Assembly: GCF_004683905.1 (NCBI RefSeq)
Contig: NZ_CP038438.1
Span: 3,906,001-3,970,000, forward strand
DNA length: 64,000 bases
DNA from: Pseudomonas fluorescens
Lineage (GTDB): Bacteria > Pseudomonadota > Gammaproteobacteria > Pseudomonadales > Pseudomonadaceae
Direction: 5' to 3'
This document shows positions 41,867 to 50,415 of the stretch, piece after piece. The position numbers and the translations under genes were made by a program. The stretch's first letter is position 1. Every line of letters starts with the position of its first letter. Under the pieces are notes generated by a model. That model was not told the DNA's origin. It saw nothing but the letters and a program-made list of their open reading frames with translations, and ran no database searches.

Positions 41867-43416
41867 GGGAGATCCCTAGGCGCCGCTTCATTGAGCAACG
41901 CATCACGTTTTTGGTAGCCGGCGAACGCGGCGGCAAGCAAATCATCCTGGGTCCAGCTGTCGCGCTCGAAGGTATCGATCAAACGCCCTGCCGACAGCAC
42001 ACCAATCCGGTCGCAGATCAGCATCAGCTCGCGCAGGTCACTGGACACCACCACCAGCGCCTTGCCCTGACGCGTCAACTCGCCCAGCAAGGCGTAGATA
42101 TCGAACTTGGCACCGACATCGATGCCGCGGGTCGGCTCGTCGAACAACAGCACCGAGCAATCGCGCTCCAGCCAGCGGCCGATCACCACTTTTTGCTGAT
42201 TGCCGCCGGACAGTTCCGACACCAATTGTGTCGGGCTCGAACTGCGGATGCGCATGGCGTTGATCTGACGCTGCGCCAGGGAAATTTCGGCGCTGGCATT
42301 GACGATTCCTGCCCTGGAAATCTCCGGCATGTTGCCCAGCGCGATGTTGGCGCTGATCGATTGACTGAGCAGCAGGCCTTCGCCCTTTCGGTCTTCGGTG
42401 ATCAAGGCAATGCCATGCTTCACCGCATCAACCGGCGAACGCACATTGACTACCTGCGCCGGCGAACCCAGCGCAATCGTGCCGCTGTCGGCCAGATCGG
42501 CGCCGAAGATCAGTCGCAGCAATTCGGTGCGCCCTGCCCCGATCAGCCCGGAAATCCCGAAGATCTCGCCGGCACGCACTTCGAAGGATACATCGCGCAC
42601 CTTGTCGGAGCGGGTCAGGCGCTTGACCGTCAGGGCCGGGGCGCCGATCTTGCGCGGGCCCATGTCGATGTGTTCGCCCAGTTCGCGGCCAACCATCAAG
42701 GTGACCAGTTGCTCACTGTTGTAGTTGGCCATCGGTTCGACGCAGACCAGATTGCCGTCACGCAGCACGGCAATGCGTTGTGCGACGCGCGCCAGTTCTT
42801 CGAGACGGTGGGAGATATAGATGATGGAGACGCCACGCGCCTGCAAACGAGTGATCTGCTCGAAGAGCATTTCCACCTCGCGGGCAGTGAGCATCGCGGT
42901 CGGCTCATCAAGGATCAGCACATGGCAATCGCCGATCAGGTTGCGTGCGATTTCGACCATCTGCTGGTGCCCGATCCCCAGCTCACCCACCAGGGTGTCC
43001 GGATCAATGGCGTCGAGACCGACCTGCGCCATGGCTTCGATCGCGGCTTTGCGCAATTGCTTGCGACTGATCCAGCCCCCGTTGCTCGGCAGGTTGTCGA
43101 GAAACAGGTTTTCCGCCACCGACAGGGTCGGCAGCAGATTAAGTTCTTGCATGACCATGCGCACGCCAAGCTCTTCGGCCTGGGTGCGACTGCCCGGACG
43201 GTAGTCCTTGCCCTGGAATTGCATCTGACCGGTGGTGGGCGTAACCAGCCCCCCAATGATCTTCGACAGCGTGCTTTTACCGGCGCCATTCTCACCGGTC
43301 AGCGCCAGCACTTCACCGCGCATCAGCGTCAAGTCGATGCCCGTGAGCACCGGTTGCGCATAGGTCTTACCGATACCGCTGACCGAGAGGACAGCGTTCG
43401 GGGCGGAAACTGACAT
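41863..43416 (-). CDS. rbsA: Ribose ABC transporter ATP-binding protein
   Basis: A 517-residue tandem ATPase of the CUT2 type. The first domain has Walker A LTGENGAGKSTLSKIIGG and Walker B HVLILDEPTAML. The second has the degenerate site usual for RbsA (ISGLIGAGRTELLRLIFG) with signature ELSGGNQQKVVIGRWLE and VLLFDEPTRGID. It powers uptake through RbsC. Confidence 0.97.
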   Translation of the reverse strand: MSVSAPNAVLSVSGIGKTYAQPVLTGIDLTLMRGEVLALTGENGAGKSTLSKIIGGLVTPTTGQMQFQGKDYRPGSRTQAEELGVRMVMQELNLLPTLSVAENLFLDNLPSNGGWISRKQLRKAAIEAMAQVGLDAIDPDTLVGELGIGHQQMVEIARNLIGDCHVLILDEPTAMLTAREVEMLFEQITRLQARGVSIIYISHRLEELARVAQRIAVLRDGNLVCVEPMANYNSEQLVTLMVGRELGEHIDMGPRKIGAPALTVKRLTRSDKVRDVSFEVRAGEIFGISGLIGAGRTELLRLIFGADLADSGTIALGSPAQVVNVRSPVDAVKHGIALITEDRKGEGLLLSQSISANIALGNMPEISRAGIVNASAEISLAQRQINAMRIRSSSPTQLVSELSGGNQQKVVIGRWLERDCSVLLFDEPTRGIDVGAKFDIYALLGELTRQGKALVVVSSDLRELMLICDRIGVLSAGRLIDTFERDSWTQDDLLAAAFAGYQKRDALLNEAAPRDLP

Positions 43417-43473
43417 AAAAAACTCTCCATGCGCTCGTCCGGACGGACGAGCGCCGTTGTGTCGCCGGAAGAC

Positions 43474-44430
43474 TTACTTAGTGACCAACTCGACTGGCGT
43501 TTCGATCACGCCATTGACGCCGCTGTCGACTTTTTCGCCCTTGAGGATTTTCAGCGCAGTCTCGATACCGAACACGGCCTGCTTGGCAGCGAACTGATCG
43601 GCCGTCGCCAGTACGCGACCATCCTTGAGCATCGGCTTGATCGCATTGATGTTGTCGTAACCGACCACTTGGACCTTGCCCGCCTTGCCGGCAGCACGCA
43701 CAGCGGAAACAGCGCCAACGGCCATGCTGTCGTTACCCGCCAGCAGCGCTTTCACATCCGGGTATTCGCTGAGAATCGAAGCCGCAACCTTGTTGCCCTT
43801 GTCGATCTCCCAGTCACCGGATTGCAAGGAGACAACCTTGATCTGCGCCGCCTCCATCGCATCCTTGAAGCCTGCGGTGCGTTGTTGGGCGTTGGTGGTG
43901 GTGGACACGCCTTCGATGATGCCGACCTCGTCACCGGCCTTCAGTTGCTTGGCCAGGTATTCGCCGACCAGACGCGCACCTTTGCGGTTGTCCGGGCCTA
44001 CGAATGGCACGCTGATGTTTTTGCTTTTGACGATCTGCGGATCGAGCTGGTTGTCGATGTTGATCACAGTGATGCCGGCATCGACGGCTTTCTTGATCAC
44101 CGGCACCATGGCTTTGGAATCGGACGGTGCGATGACCAGCGCGTTGACCTTGGCCAGAATCATCTGCTCGACGATGCGGGTCTGGCCGGCGGTATCGGTC
44201 TCGTCCTTGATGCCGTTGGAGATCAGGTCGAAGTCGGCGGAGTGTTCTTTCTGGTAGGCCTTGGCGCCATCTTCCATGGTCAGGAAGAATTCGTTGGCCA
44301 GGGATTTCATGACCAGTGCGACTTTAGGTTTTTCCGGGGACTCGGCGAAAGCCGAAGAGACAGGTAGTGCGGCGGCTGCGGCAGCCAGCATAGCGACAGC
44401 AAGAAGACGTCCAGCGAATGGCAGCTTCAT
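43474..44430 (-). CDS. rbsB: Periplasmic ribose-binding protein
   Basis: A 318-residue substrate-binding protein with signal peptide (RLLAVAMLAAAAAALPVSSAFA). The body is the type I periplasmic-binding fold (KVALVMKSLANEFFLTMEDG, then GVSTTTNAQQRTAGFKDAM, then LLAGNDSMAVGA). It is the first gene after the RbsR-controlled promoter, so it should be the most strongly expressed. Confidence 0.96.
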   Translation of the reverse strand: MKLPFAGRLLAVAMLAAAAAALPVSSAFAESPEKPKVALVMKSLANEFFLTMEDGAKAYQKEHSADFDLISNGIKDETDTAGQTRIVEQMILAKVNALVIAPSDSKAMVPVIKKAVDAGITVINIDNQLDPQIVKSKNISVPFVGPDNRKGARLVGEYLAKQLKAGDEVGIIEGVSTTTNAQQRTAGFKDAMEAAQIKVVSLQSGDWEIDKGNKVAASILSEYPDVKALLAGNDSMAVGAVSAVRAAGKAGKVQVVGYDNINAIKPMLKDGRVLATADQFAAKQAVFGIETALKILKGEKVDSGVNGVIETPVELVTK

Positions 44431-44501
44431 GGGTTCACTCCGATCTTATGATTATTGTGAGCAACGCTCGCGCTGGCGTAAGCTTCAGCGCTCTCTTCCG
44501 G

Positions 44502-44538
44502 ATAATAGTGCACCGGGGAAGCCGCGCAAACGTTTGCG
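44502..44538 (-). promoter_or_regulatory. rbs promoter with RbsR operator
   Basis: On the minus strand TTTGCG (44530-44525) and TATTAT (44507-44502) are spaced by 17 bp as -35 and -10. The perfect palindrome CGCAAACGTTTGCG (44525-44538) covers the -35, a classic LacI-family operator. Repressor binding would block RNA polymerase directly. Confidence 0.85.
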
Positions 44539-44632
44539 TAGACCGAACTATGCGAATCCCGCCGACATTTGTCAACAATCAGAAATCGTCGTTGTATTGC
44601 GGGGCGCAATCGTCTGATTCGCCCCTACCCGC

Positions 44633-45088
44633 TCAGGCCGTGGTGCTGACCAGGTTGCCGCTGGTGGAATCCTTGGACATTTCCTTGACCAGTGCCGCGG
44701 CGACTTCCATCAACGCACCGCTGGTTTGCGCGATCTGCCCCTGAACGGACATCACCGCCTGTGACTTGGCCTCGGGCGTCGGATAGCTCGCCGCCTGAGC
44801 CGCAGCCAACTGCTGTTGCTGCTCCTGCAGTTGCTTCTGCAATTCCTGCATGCGCTTGAGCAACATTTTTACGGTGACGCTCAGACTGTCGCCGCTGTCA
44901 GCGCTATCCGCCTTGCTGGCTTCTTGCGCGGGACCACCGGTGCGAACTTGATTGCTCGGTTCTTTTTCAACGCCAAGCGCCTCGTCGGCCGCATCTGCTT
45001 CCGCCTGGTTCATTGCATTGATTGTCGCTGCGGTTTTACCGCCAATGGTGACTGAGCCGGGATTTGAAAAACCGATCGTCAGTGACAT
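44633..45088 (-). CDS. Coiled-coil protein of unknown function
   Basis: About 151 residues from ATG 45088 (MSLTIGFSNPGSVTIGGK), with AGGGAG upstream. The centre is a Gln-rich coiled coil (MLLKRMQELQKQLQEQQQQL) followed by an Ala/Ser-rich helix (QTSGALMEVAAALVKEMSK). No signal peptide. Pseudomonads carry this as an unnamed protein. It is separated from rbsB by 202 bp containing the rbs promoter and is probably an independent unit. Confidence 0.7.
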   Translation of the reverse strand: MSLTIGFSNPGSVTIGGKTAATINAMNQAEADAADEALGVEKEPSNQVRTGGPAQEASKADSADSGDSLSVTVKMLLKRMQELQKQLQEQQQQLAAAQAASYPTPEAKSQAVMSVQGQIAQTSGALMEVAAALVKEMSKDSTSGNLVSTTA

Positions 45089-45145
45089 GTGCACTCCCTA
45101 AATAAACGTTTCCTTCCACAGCCATCGGCCTGCTGACGGGTTTCT

Positions 45146-45217
45146 TTAGCGGAAAACCTGAACCGGCAAGCCGTTGCGGTCGCCAGGAGGCGTAGTCCCT
45201 TTCGGTGAACCGAACAT
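45146..45217 (-). CDS. Possible 23-residue leader peptide
   Basis: ATG 45217 is preceded by AAAGGAAGC at good distance and reads MFGSPKGTTPPGDRNGLPVQ before stopping three codons later. The DNA contains several small hairpins (TTCGG/CCGAA, CGCC/GGCG). It lies 58 bp upstream of the coiled-coil gene on the same strand. It may be a short protein or a structured 5' leader. Codon evidence is too short to decide. Confidence 0.35.
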   Translation of the reverse strand: MFGSPKGTTPPGDRNGLPVQVFR

Positions 45218-45436
45218 GAAAGCTTCCTTTGTTCGGAAACCCGGATAAGCCATTCACTCAAGAATCCGCCAACTTACAAAATATTGATATAAATCATCAG
45301 GTTAAACATTTTTCTAAAGCAAAGTAGCACTGGTACAGATCCTGCTCCCTAGCCTGCACCCCGGGCATTCAGATCGGCACGGGGCGCATCTAGATGAACC
45401 TGCATCAGCACCGTCTCACTACTAGAGAGAAAAATA

Positions 45437-46525
45437 ATGAAATCTGCTTTCAACACCTTGGTTCCGGGCGCTTTGGCCCTCCTCCTGCTCCTGCCCACTG
45501 CCCTTCAGGCAAAAGAAGTCGAAACCCAGACCAAACTCGCCAACGTCGTGGTGCTTGCCACGGGCGGCACCATTGCCGGTGCCGGCGCCAGCGCAGCCAA
45601 CAGCGCCACCTATCAAGCGGCCAAAGTCGGGATTGAACAACTGATCGCCGGCATCCCCGAACTGAGCAAACTGGCGAACGTGCGTGGCGAACAAGTCATG
45701 CAGATCGCTTCGGAAAGCATCACCAACGACAACCTGCTGCAACTGGGTCGCCGCGTATCCGAGCTGGCCGACAGCAAAGACGTCGATGGCATCGTCATCA
45801 CCCACGGCACCGACACCCTGGAAGAAACCGCGTACTTCCTGAATCTGGTGGAAAAAACCGACAAGCCGATCATCGTGGTCGGCTCGATGCGTCCGGGCAC
45901 CGCCATGTCGGCGGACGGCATGCTCAACCTGTACAACGCCGTCGCCGTCGCCAGCAGCAAAGAAGCGCACGGCAAAGGCGTGCTGGTAACCATGAACGAC
46001 GAGATCCAGTCCGGTCGCGACGTCAGCAAAATGATCAACATCAAGACCGAGGCGTTCAAAAGCCCTTGGGGTCCGCTGGGCATGGTGGTTGAAGGCAAAT
46101 CCTACTGGTTCCGCTTGCCGGCCAAGCGTCACACCATGGATTCGGAATTCGACATCAAGAACATCAAGAGCCTGCCTGACGTAGAAATCGCCTACTCCTA
46201 CGGCAACGTCGACGACACCGCCTATAAGGCTCTGGCCCAGGCCGGCGCCAAAGCGATCATCCATGCCGGTACCGGTAATGGTTCGGTGTCCTCCCGCGTT
46301 GTGCCATCCCTGCAAGCCCTGCGTAAAGACGGCGTGCAGATCATCCGTTCTTCCCACGTCAACGCCGGTGGTTTCGTTCTGCGTAACGCCGAACAACCTG
46401 ACGACAAGTACGACTGGGTGGTCGCTCACGACCTGAACCCGCAAAAGGCCCGCATTCTGGCCATGGTCGCCCTGACCAAAACCAACGACAGCAAAGAGCT
46501 GCAACGGATGTTCTGGGAATATTGA
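45437..46525 (+). CDS. ansB: Periplasmic glutaminase-asparaginase
   Basis: A 362-residue type II L-asparaginase/glutaminase. Signal peptide GALALLLLLPTALQAKE. Active-site threonines are in LATGGTIAGAGAS and ITHGTDTLEETA, with the SMRPGTAMSADGMLNLYNAV and GNGSVSSR segments. It closely resembles Pseudomonas glutaminase-asparaginase, which hydrolyses Gln and Asn in the periplasm for nitrogen and carbon. The 348-bp upstream spacer contains its promoter and the leader of the divergent gene. No clear operator was found. Confidence 0.95.
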   Translation: MKSAFNTLVPGALALLLLLPTALQAKEVETQTKLANVVVLATGGTIAGAGASAANSATYQAAKVGIEQLIAGIPELSKLANVRGEQVMQIASESITNDNLLQLGRRVSELADSKDVDGIVITHGTDTLEETAYFLNLVEKTDKPIIVVGSMRPGTAMSADGMLNLYNAVAVASSKEAHGKGVLVTMNDEIQSGRDVSKMINIKTEAFKSPWGPLGMVVEGKSYWFRLPAKRHTMDSEFDIKNIKSLPDVEIAYSYGNVDDTAYKALAQAGAKAIIHAGTGNGSVSSRVVPSLQALRKDGVQIIRSSHVNAGGFVLRNAEQPDDKYDWVVAHDLNPQKARILAMVALTKTNDSKELQRMFWEY

Positions 46526-46719
46526 TTGCCCCTCGCCTGACCCATTCGAGTCGGGCAACCTGCTCACCACTCGCCCGCGCGGCGGGTGGTGCTGCCACTT
46601 ACGCTGAGCGCGACTTTTTCATACAAAATAATCGACCCGACCTACACCAAAATCGGAAAAGCGCTGTCAGAGGATTTTCTTGAATTTTAAGCAGTTGCGA
46701 AAATGCTTACAGTTAAATA

Positions 46720-46735
46720 CTGTATGCACGTACAG
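46720..46735. promoter_or_regulatory. LexA (SOS) box
   Basis: CTGTATGCACGTACAG matches the LexA consensus CTGT-N8-ACAG perfectly, with TA before it as in taCTGT. It lies 19 bp upstream of the GTG start of the DUF1654 gene, a location where LexA would block transcription. The pair DUF1654-endonuclease I would then be induced by DNA damage. Confidence 0.8.
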
Positions 46736-46753
46736 CTTAATAAGGATAACCTC

Positions 46754-46993
46754 GTGGCCACCTCTCCTGATACTCCTGACGCTTACGAACGCATGGGCAT
46801 GCGCGTTCAGAAAATCATCAATTCTCCTACCGCACAAAAAGCCAAAGCCGCACTGATCTTCCGCCTGCCGGACGAGCCTGTGGATGCATGGGAGCAACTG
46901 CTCGAGGAAATCGACGAGAACGACAACGTCACACTCGCCTATCGCGACGATGGCGGCGTGCAGATTTTTTGGGTTGTGCCGAAGGAAGATTGA
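46754..46993 (+). CDS. DUF1654 family protein, SOS-controlled
   Basis: A 79-residue DUF1654 protein. The GTG at 46754 has AAGGA eight bases upstream, whereas the earlier ATG at 46703 lies on the far side of the LexA box. The core is AYERMGMRVQKIINSPTAQK, then LPDEPVDAWEQLLEEIDEND and VQIFWVVPKED. This family is restricted mostly to Pseudomonas and its phages, with no proven reaction. The endonuclease I gene follows by 4 bp, so the two are one message. Confidence 0.85.
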   Translation: MATSPDTPDAYERMGMRVQKIINSPTAQKAKAALIFRLPDEPVDAWEQLLEEIDENDNVTLAYRDDGGVQIFWVVPKED

Positions 46994-46997
46994 TTCA

Positions 46998-47687
46998 ATG
47001 AGTGTCCGCTGTTTTGCTTTGCTGCTGCTGTTCATCGCTTTTGGCGCCCAGGCTGGCGCGCCCCGCACTTTTACCGAGGCCAAAAAGGCCGCCTGGAAAC
47101 TGTATGCACCGCAGTCCACCGAGTTTTACTGCGGGTGCAAGTACACCGGCAACAAGGTGGACTTGAAGGCTTGCGGCTACGTACCACGTAAAAATGCCAA
47201 GCGTGCTTCACGCATCGAATGGGAACACATCGTCCCGGCGTGGGAGTTCGGTCACCAGCGTCAATGCTGGCAGTCGGGCGGGCGCAAGAACTGCACCCGC
47301 TATGACCCAAGCTACCAGAAAGCCGAAGCCGACCTGCACAACCTGGTGCCGAGCATTGGTGAGGTCAACGGTGACCGCAGCAACTTCAGTTATGGCTGGC
47401 TGCCGGTGCAATCCGGGCAGTACGGCTCGTGCCTGACCCAGGTCGACTTCAAGGCCAAGAAGGTCATGCCGCGCCCGTCGATTCGCGGCATGATCGCGCG
47501 CACCTATTTCTACATGAGCAAGCAGTACGGCTTGCGCCTGTCGAAACAGGATCGGCAACTGTACGAAGCGTGGGACAAAACTTATCCAGTGCAGGACTGG
47601 GAACGTCAACGCAATCAGAGCGTGGCGTGCGTGATGGGACGTGGCAATGAATTTGTCGGCCCGGTAAACCTGAAAGCCTGCGGCTGA
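46998..47687 (+). CDS. endA: Endonuclease I, secreted
   Basis: A 229-residue EndA-type nuclease. Signal peptide FALLLLFIAFGAQAGA. The beta-beta-alpha-metal active site is SRIEWEHIVPAWEFG, with later conserved ADLHNLVPSIGEVNGDRSN. Several cysteines (YCGCKYTG, QCWQSG, SCLTQ) suggest disulfides as in secreted nucleases. It cleaves DNA non-specifically. The LexA box upstream of its partner suggests damage induction. Confidence 0.93.
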   Translation: MSVRCFALLLLFIAFGAQAGAPRTFTEAKKAAWKLYAPQSTEFYCGCKYTGNKVDLKACGYVPRKNAKRASRIEWEHIVPAWEFGHQRQCWQSGGRKNCTRYDPSYQKAEADLHNLVPSIGEVNGDRSNFSYGWLPVQSGQYGSCLTQVDFKAKKVMPRPSIRGMIARTYFYMSKQYGLRLSKQDRQLYEAWDKTYPVQDWERQRNQSVACVMGRGNEFVGPVNLKACG

Positions 47688-47705
47688 TTCTTCAGCGCAA
47701 AAGAA

Positions 47706-47738
47706 AAGGCCTCGAACGTGATGTTCGAGGCCTTTTTT
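47706..47738. terminator. Terminator after endA
   Basis: AGGCCTCGAAC and GTTCGAGGCCT pair around GTGAT and are followed by T6. It ends the DUF1654-endA message and is 4 bp from the convergent reductase gene. Confidence 0.92.
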
Positions 47739-47742
47739 GTTT

Positions 47743-48654
47743 TTAGCTGCCAGCCTTGTTGTAGCGCCAGTAGCCCATCAGATTGAGTGACTCGCGGGGG
47801 ATACCGCACTCCTTGATCAGGTATTTGCGCAGACGCATGACCGCCGCGCTTTCTCCGGCAATCCAGCCATAAAATCCTTCAGGGGCCGTGTTGGCGATCT
47901 CCCAGAGTATGTCTTTGTCGATATCGACTTCGACGAGTTCGGCAGCTTGCCCGACCGATGAATCCTCTGCCGGCAGGAACGCCTGCTGCACTGCCTCTAC
48001 CATCAGCGCCCCAGCCACTACTTCTGGCGCCTGATCGCGGACCAGCCACTGCACCGACAGCCCGGGCCAATCCGGCACCGGGAGCATGTCTGGTGCGCTG
48101 TCCACTTCAAAGTAAGCCTGAGTCTGAGGCGGTTCAGCCATGGCAGCCAACTCGTCAAGAATGCCCATGGCGGCCGGCAATGCCGTGGCATCCGCCACCA
48201 GCAAAACCTCCTTGAGCAGCTGCGGCGGTTTCCATTCAAACCCGCCGGCGTCCTGCGCGGAAAAACCGCTGTCAGGAGCGAGAATCTGCATAGACGCTCC
48301 TGGCTGCGCACGCAGCGCCCAGCGCGACGCGGGCCCGGTTTCGCCATGCAGAACAAAATCGATATCGACCTCGCCTTGCTCGGCGCGCAAATGACGAATG
48401 GTGTAGGTGCGCATTGCTGGCCGCCGGCTCGCCAGCATCGAACGAAAACGCGCGTACCAGCCCTCCTCCTGCGCAAGACTTGCAGGCGATCCATCTTCAG
48501 CAGGGAAGAACAATTTGACCCGCTGATCCGGCGCCCAAGTGGCCATGCCACCTATCGAAGGGTCGGCGAGCGTGATCCGCATCATGTGCGGACTCACCAG
48601 CGTCTTGCGGTGCAAAACCGCATTGAAGAGTTTGTAGGGAGCGGTGGAGGCCAT
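47743..48654 (-). CDS. Siderophore-interacting FAD-dependent ferric reductase
   Basis: A 303-residue SIP-family protein. The FAD-binding segment is MRTYTIRHL (R-x-Y-T/S), with VDIDFVLHGETGPASRWA next and LLVADATALPAAMGILDELA for the nucleotide fold. The C-terminal W-GYWRYNK segment (LMGYWRYNKAGS) is typical. It reduces ferric siderophores with NADPH to release iron in the cytoplasm. A Fur box was not identified in the 90 bp upstream. Confidence 0.9.
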   Translation of the reverse strand: MASTAPYKLFNAVLHRKTLVSPHMMRITLADPSIGGMATWAPDQRVKLFFPAEDGSPASLAQEEGWYARFRSMLASRRPAMRTYTIRHLRAEQGEVDIDFVLHGETGPASRWALRAQPGASMQILAPDSGFSAQDAGGFEWKPPQLLKEVLLVADATALPAAMGILDELAAMAEPPQTQAYFEVDSAPDMLPVPDWPGLSVQWLVRDQAPEVVAGALMVEAVQQAFLPAEDSSVGQAAELVEVDIDKDILWEIANTAPEGFYGWIAGESAAVMRLRKYLIKECGIPRESLNLMGYWRYNKAGS

Positions 48655-48740
48655 GCGGAGCTCCTTCGGGAAATCGTGATTGACTCGTATAAGACGAATC
48701 GCCCGCGATGTCCTTTAGGCCGCTCCGCTGAAAGTGCTGC

Positions 48741-49109
48741 TTACGGCGCGAGCGGATGCTCGACGATCACCGACTCGACGTTCTGCTTCTTGGCCTTCAC
48801 CAATGCCGCATCCACCTCTACCTTGCGCGCTTGCGCGTCGGCCTGGGAGTTGAACGGACCAATCAGGATCCGCGTCTTGCCGCTGCTGTCCTTGATCACG
48901 GTCGGCACGAACGCATGCTCGATCAACCAGCCACTCAGGTCACTGACAGCCTGAGGCGTTTCGCCGCGTACTTCGAGGTCCCATTGCGGGGCGGACGCCG
49001 CCGCAGGTGCGGCCGCGACTGCCGTTTTCGGCTTCTGCACGTCTACACTCTTGCCTTCACCACATCCCGCCAATGCCAGTGCCGCGACCATCCAGACCAG
49101 TTTGCGCAC
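48741..49109 (-). CDS. SPOR-domain lipoprotein
   Basis: A 122-residue protein starting at GTG 49109 (GAGGAAAG upstream). The signal RKLVWMVAALALAGCG ends in a LAGC lipobox. A short Ala/Pro linker leads to a SPOR-like domain (QWDLEVRGETPQAVSDLSGW to RILIGPFNSQADAQARKVEV), which binds denuded peptidoglycan at septa. Its target and partners are unknown. ATG 49130 upstream has no ribosome-binding site. Confidence 0.82.
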   Translation of the reverse strand: MRKLVWMVAALALAGCGEGKSVDVQKPKTAVAAAPAAASAPQWDLEVRGETPQAVSDLSGWLIEHAFVPTVIKDSSGKTRILIGPFNSQADAQARKVEVDAALVKAKKQNVESVIVEHPLAP

Positions 49110-49359
49110 AACGCTTTCCTCGAAAATCACAAAGCGCCGATCTTAACATTCATAAATACTTCGCGAGGCCCGCAAAATGGGCACAAAACAACGAGATTGA
49201 TGATTGCAGCCTCTGTATAGTTACGCCCTGGGAATTAATGCCGCATCTGCGCGTCAGAAAGAGGCACCCAAACCGTGAGACTTCGCACTAATCTATACGT
49301 ACCACCGACCTCTGCACTGTCTGAATCAGGTGCCCTACAAAGCAATCAAGGAGAAGACC

Positions 49360-49554
49360 ATGCTGATACTCACCCGCAAAGTCGGTGAAAGCATAAATAT
49401 TGGTGATGACATTACGATCACCATCCTCGGCGTAAGCGGTCAGCAAGTCCGTATCGGCATCAACGCCCCGAAAAACGTTGCCGTGCACCGTGAAGAGATC
49501 TATCAGCGCATTCAGGCTGGCCTGACCGCCCCGGACAAGCCACAAACGCCCTGA
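49360..49554 (+). CDS. rsmE: CsrA/RsmA-family RNA-binding regulator, RsmE-like
   Basis: A 64-residue CsrA-type dimer (MLILTRKVGESINIGDDITI, then GQQVRIGINAPKNVAVHREE). These proteins bind GGA motifs in mRNA leaders and repress translation of secondary-metabolism genes under Gac/Rsm. The C-terminal tail AGLTAPDKPQTP and ESINIGDD loop match my recollection of RsmE rather than RsmA of P. protegens. The usual lysC-rsmA context is absent, supporting RsmE. Start ATG 49360 has AAGGAG. Confidence 0.88.
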   Translation: MLILTRKVGESINIGDDITITILGVSGQQVRIGINAPKNVAVHREEIYQRIQAGLTAPDKPQTP

Positions 49555-49571
49555 GCCACCCCGCAGTCAGT

Positions 49572-49604
49572 AGCCAGTCCATTTGCCTTCGCGTAAGACT
49601 GGCT
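49572..49604 (+). terminator. Hairpin after rsmE
   Basis: AGCCAGTC pairs with GACTGGCT across a 17-base loop, 18 bp after the rsmE stop. The tail is AAAGATTC rather than T-rich, so it may be a processing or weak termination signal. The 150 bp beyond it show no gene. Confidence 0.5.
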
Positions 49605-49778
49605 AAAGATTCACGCGCCGTATTGCCATCCGCTCCCCAGTCCACTGGGCACGGCGCCTGACACATCCCTTCTCCGCTTCATTCGCTCCCCTCCCTTTCT
49701 CCAGCAGCGCGATACTACCTGCGACTGCCAAGCCTGGCTGTCAGACATTTCCGAGAGGACACAGGGAATTGCTCCCTG

Positions 49779-50234
49779 CTAGCCGAACGTCACGCCGCGC
49801 GCCATGCCGGTAGCTGCAATCATCATCAGTACCAACAGCAGCGCCTCGACATGGCTGATCCGCGCGAACAGCTTTGCACGTCCGGTATCGAGCGCCTTGC
49901 CCCGCGCCAATGCGATCCGCCATTTGACCAGCGTGATCATCGGCGCCAGCTCTGTCAGCAGAATCAGCACGAACAACGTCATCTTCAAATGAAACAGCGG
50001 CTGGTGCAGATAGTAGTCAGTGCCCTTTTCAAAGCCACCGAAGGCGCGCATGCCACCGGTCACCAGTAGCACCAGCGCAGCAATCCCCCACAGATTATCA
50101 GCGAGCAAAACCCGCTTGGCCTCACCGACGCCAGCGGCCAGACGACTGAACGCCGTGCCACGGGTCAACACGGCCCAGAAGCCCAGTGCAAAAGCCAAGA
50201 GATGAATTGCGGCGAGAAGCCAGTGAACCAGCAT
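49779..50234 (-). CDS. DUF2214 membrane protein
   Basis: A 151-residue protein with four hydrophobic helices (LLAAIHLLAFALGFWAVLTR, then NLWGIAALVLLVTGGMRAFG, LKMTLFVLILLTELAPMITL, and VEALLLVLMMIAATGMARGV) and conserved His in the first and third. This matches DUF2214, which is distantly like cytochrome b561-type bundles, so haem binding is possible but unshown. ATG 50234 has AAAGGAG. Confidence 0.85.
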   Translation of the reverse strand: MLVHWLLAAIHLLAFALGFWAVLTRGTAFSRLAAGVGEAKRVLLADNLWGIAALVLLVTGGMRAFGGFEKGTDYYLHQPLFHLKMTLFVLILLTELAPMITLVKWRIALARGKALDTGRAKLFARISHVEALLLVLMMIAATGMARGVTFG

Positions 50235-50376
50235 CGACGAACTCCTTTGAGAAAGCCCTGGAAAACGCCAGTCAGTAGTAGTCGAAAAAAGCCGGTTGCG
50301 CCCGCACACAGCAATGGGGCTGGAAAGCTTCGCGCAGGAAACAGAGAGACAGAAACGGATTCGCCAAATCGCAGGC

Positions 50377-50415
50377 AAAAAAAATCCCAAGCAGCTGATG
50401 GAAGCTTGGGATTTA
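50377..50415 (-). terminator. Orphan intrinsic terminator on the minus strand
   Basis: On the minus strand ATCCCAAGC pairs with GCTTGGGAT and is followed by T8. No recognised gene lies directly upstream in that direction: tRNA-Val has its own terminator at 50699-50731. The stretch 50416-50698, about 280 bp, has no credible protein gene and contains a double ACCGGT dyad (50493-50515). It might encode a small RNA. Confidence 0.6.

Noticed and set aside
45120..45220. c-di-GMP (GEMM) riboswitch on the minus strand, because of GAAAGGGAC and GCCTCCTGGC
   Set aside because: The conserved GEMM core segments do not align and the second arm is missing. Only simple hairpins remain.
46563..46590. Intrinsic terminator after ansB
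   Set aside because: The CACCAC/GTGGTG hairpin is real but has bulges and no T-run. Not confident enough to list as a feature.
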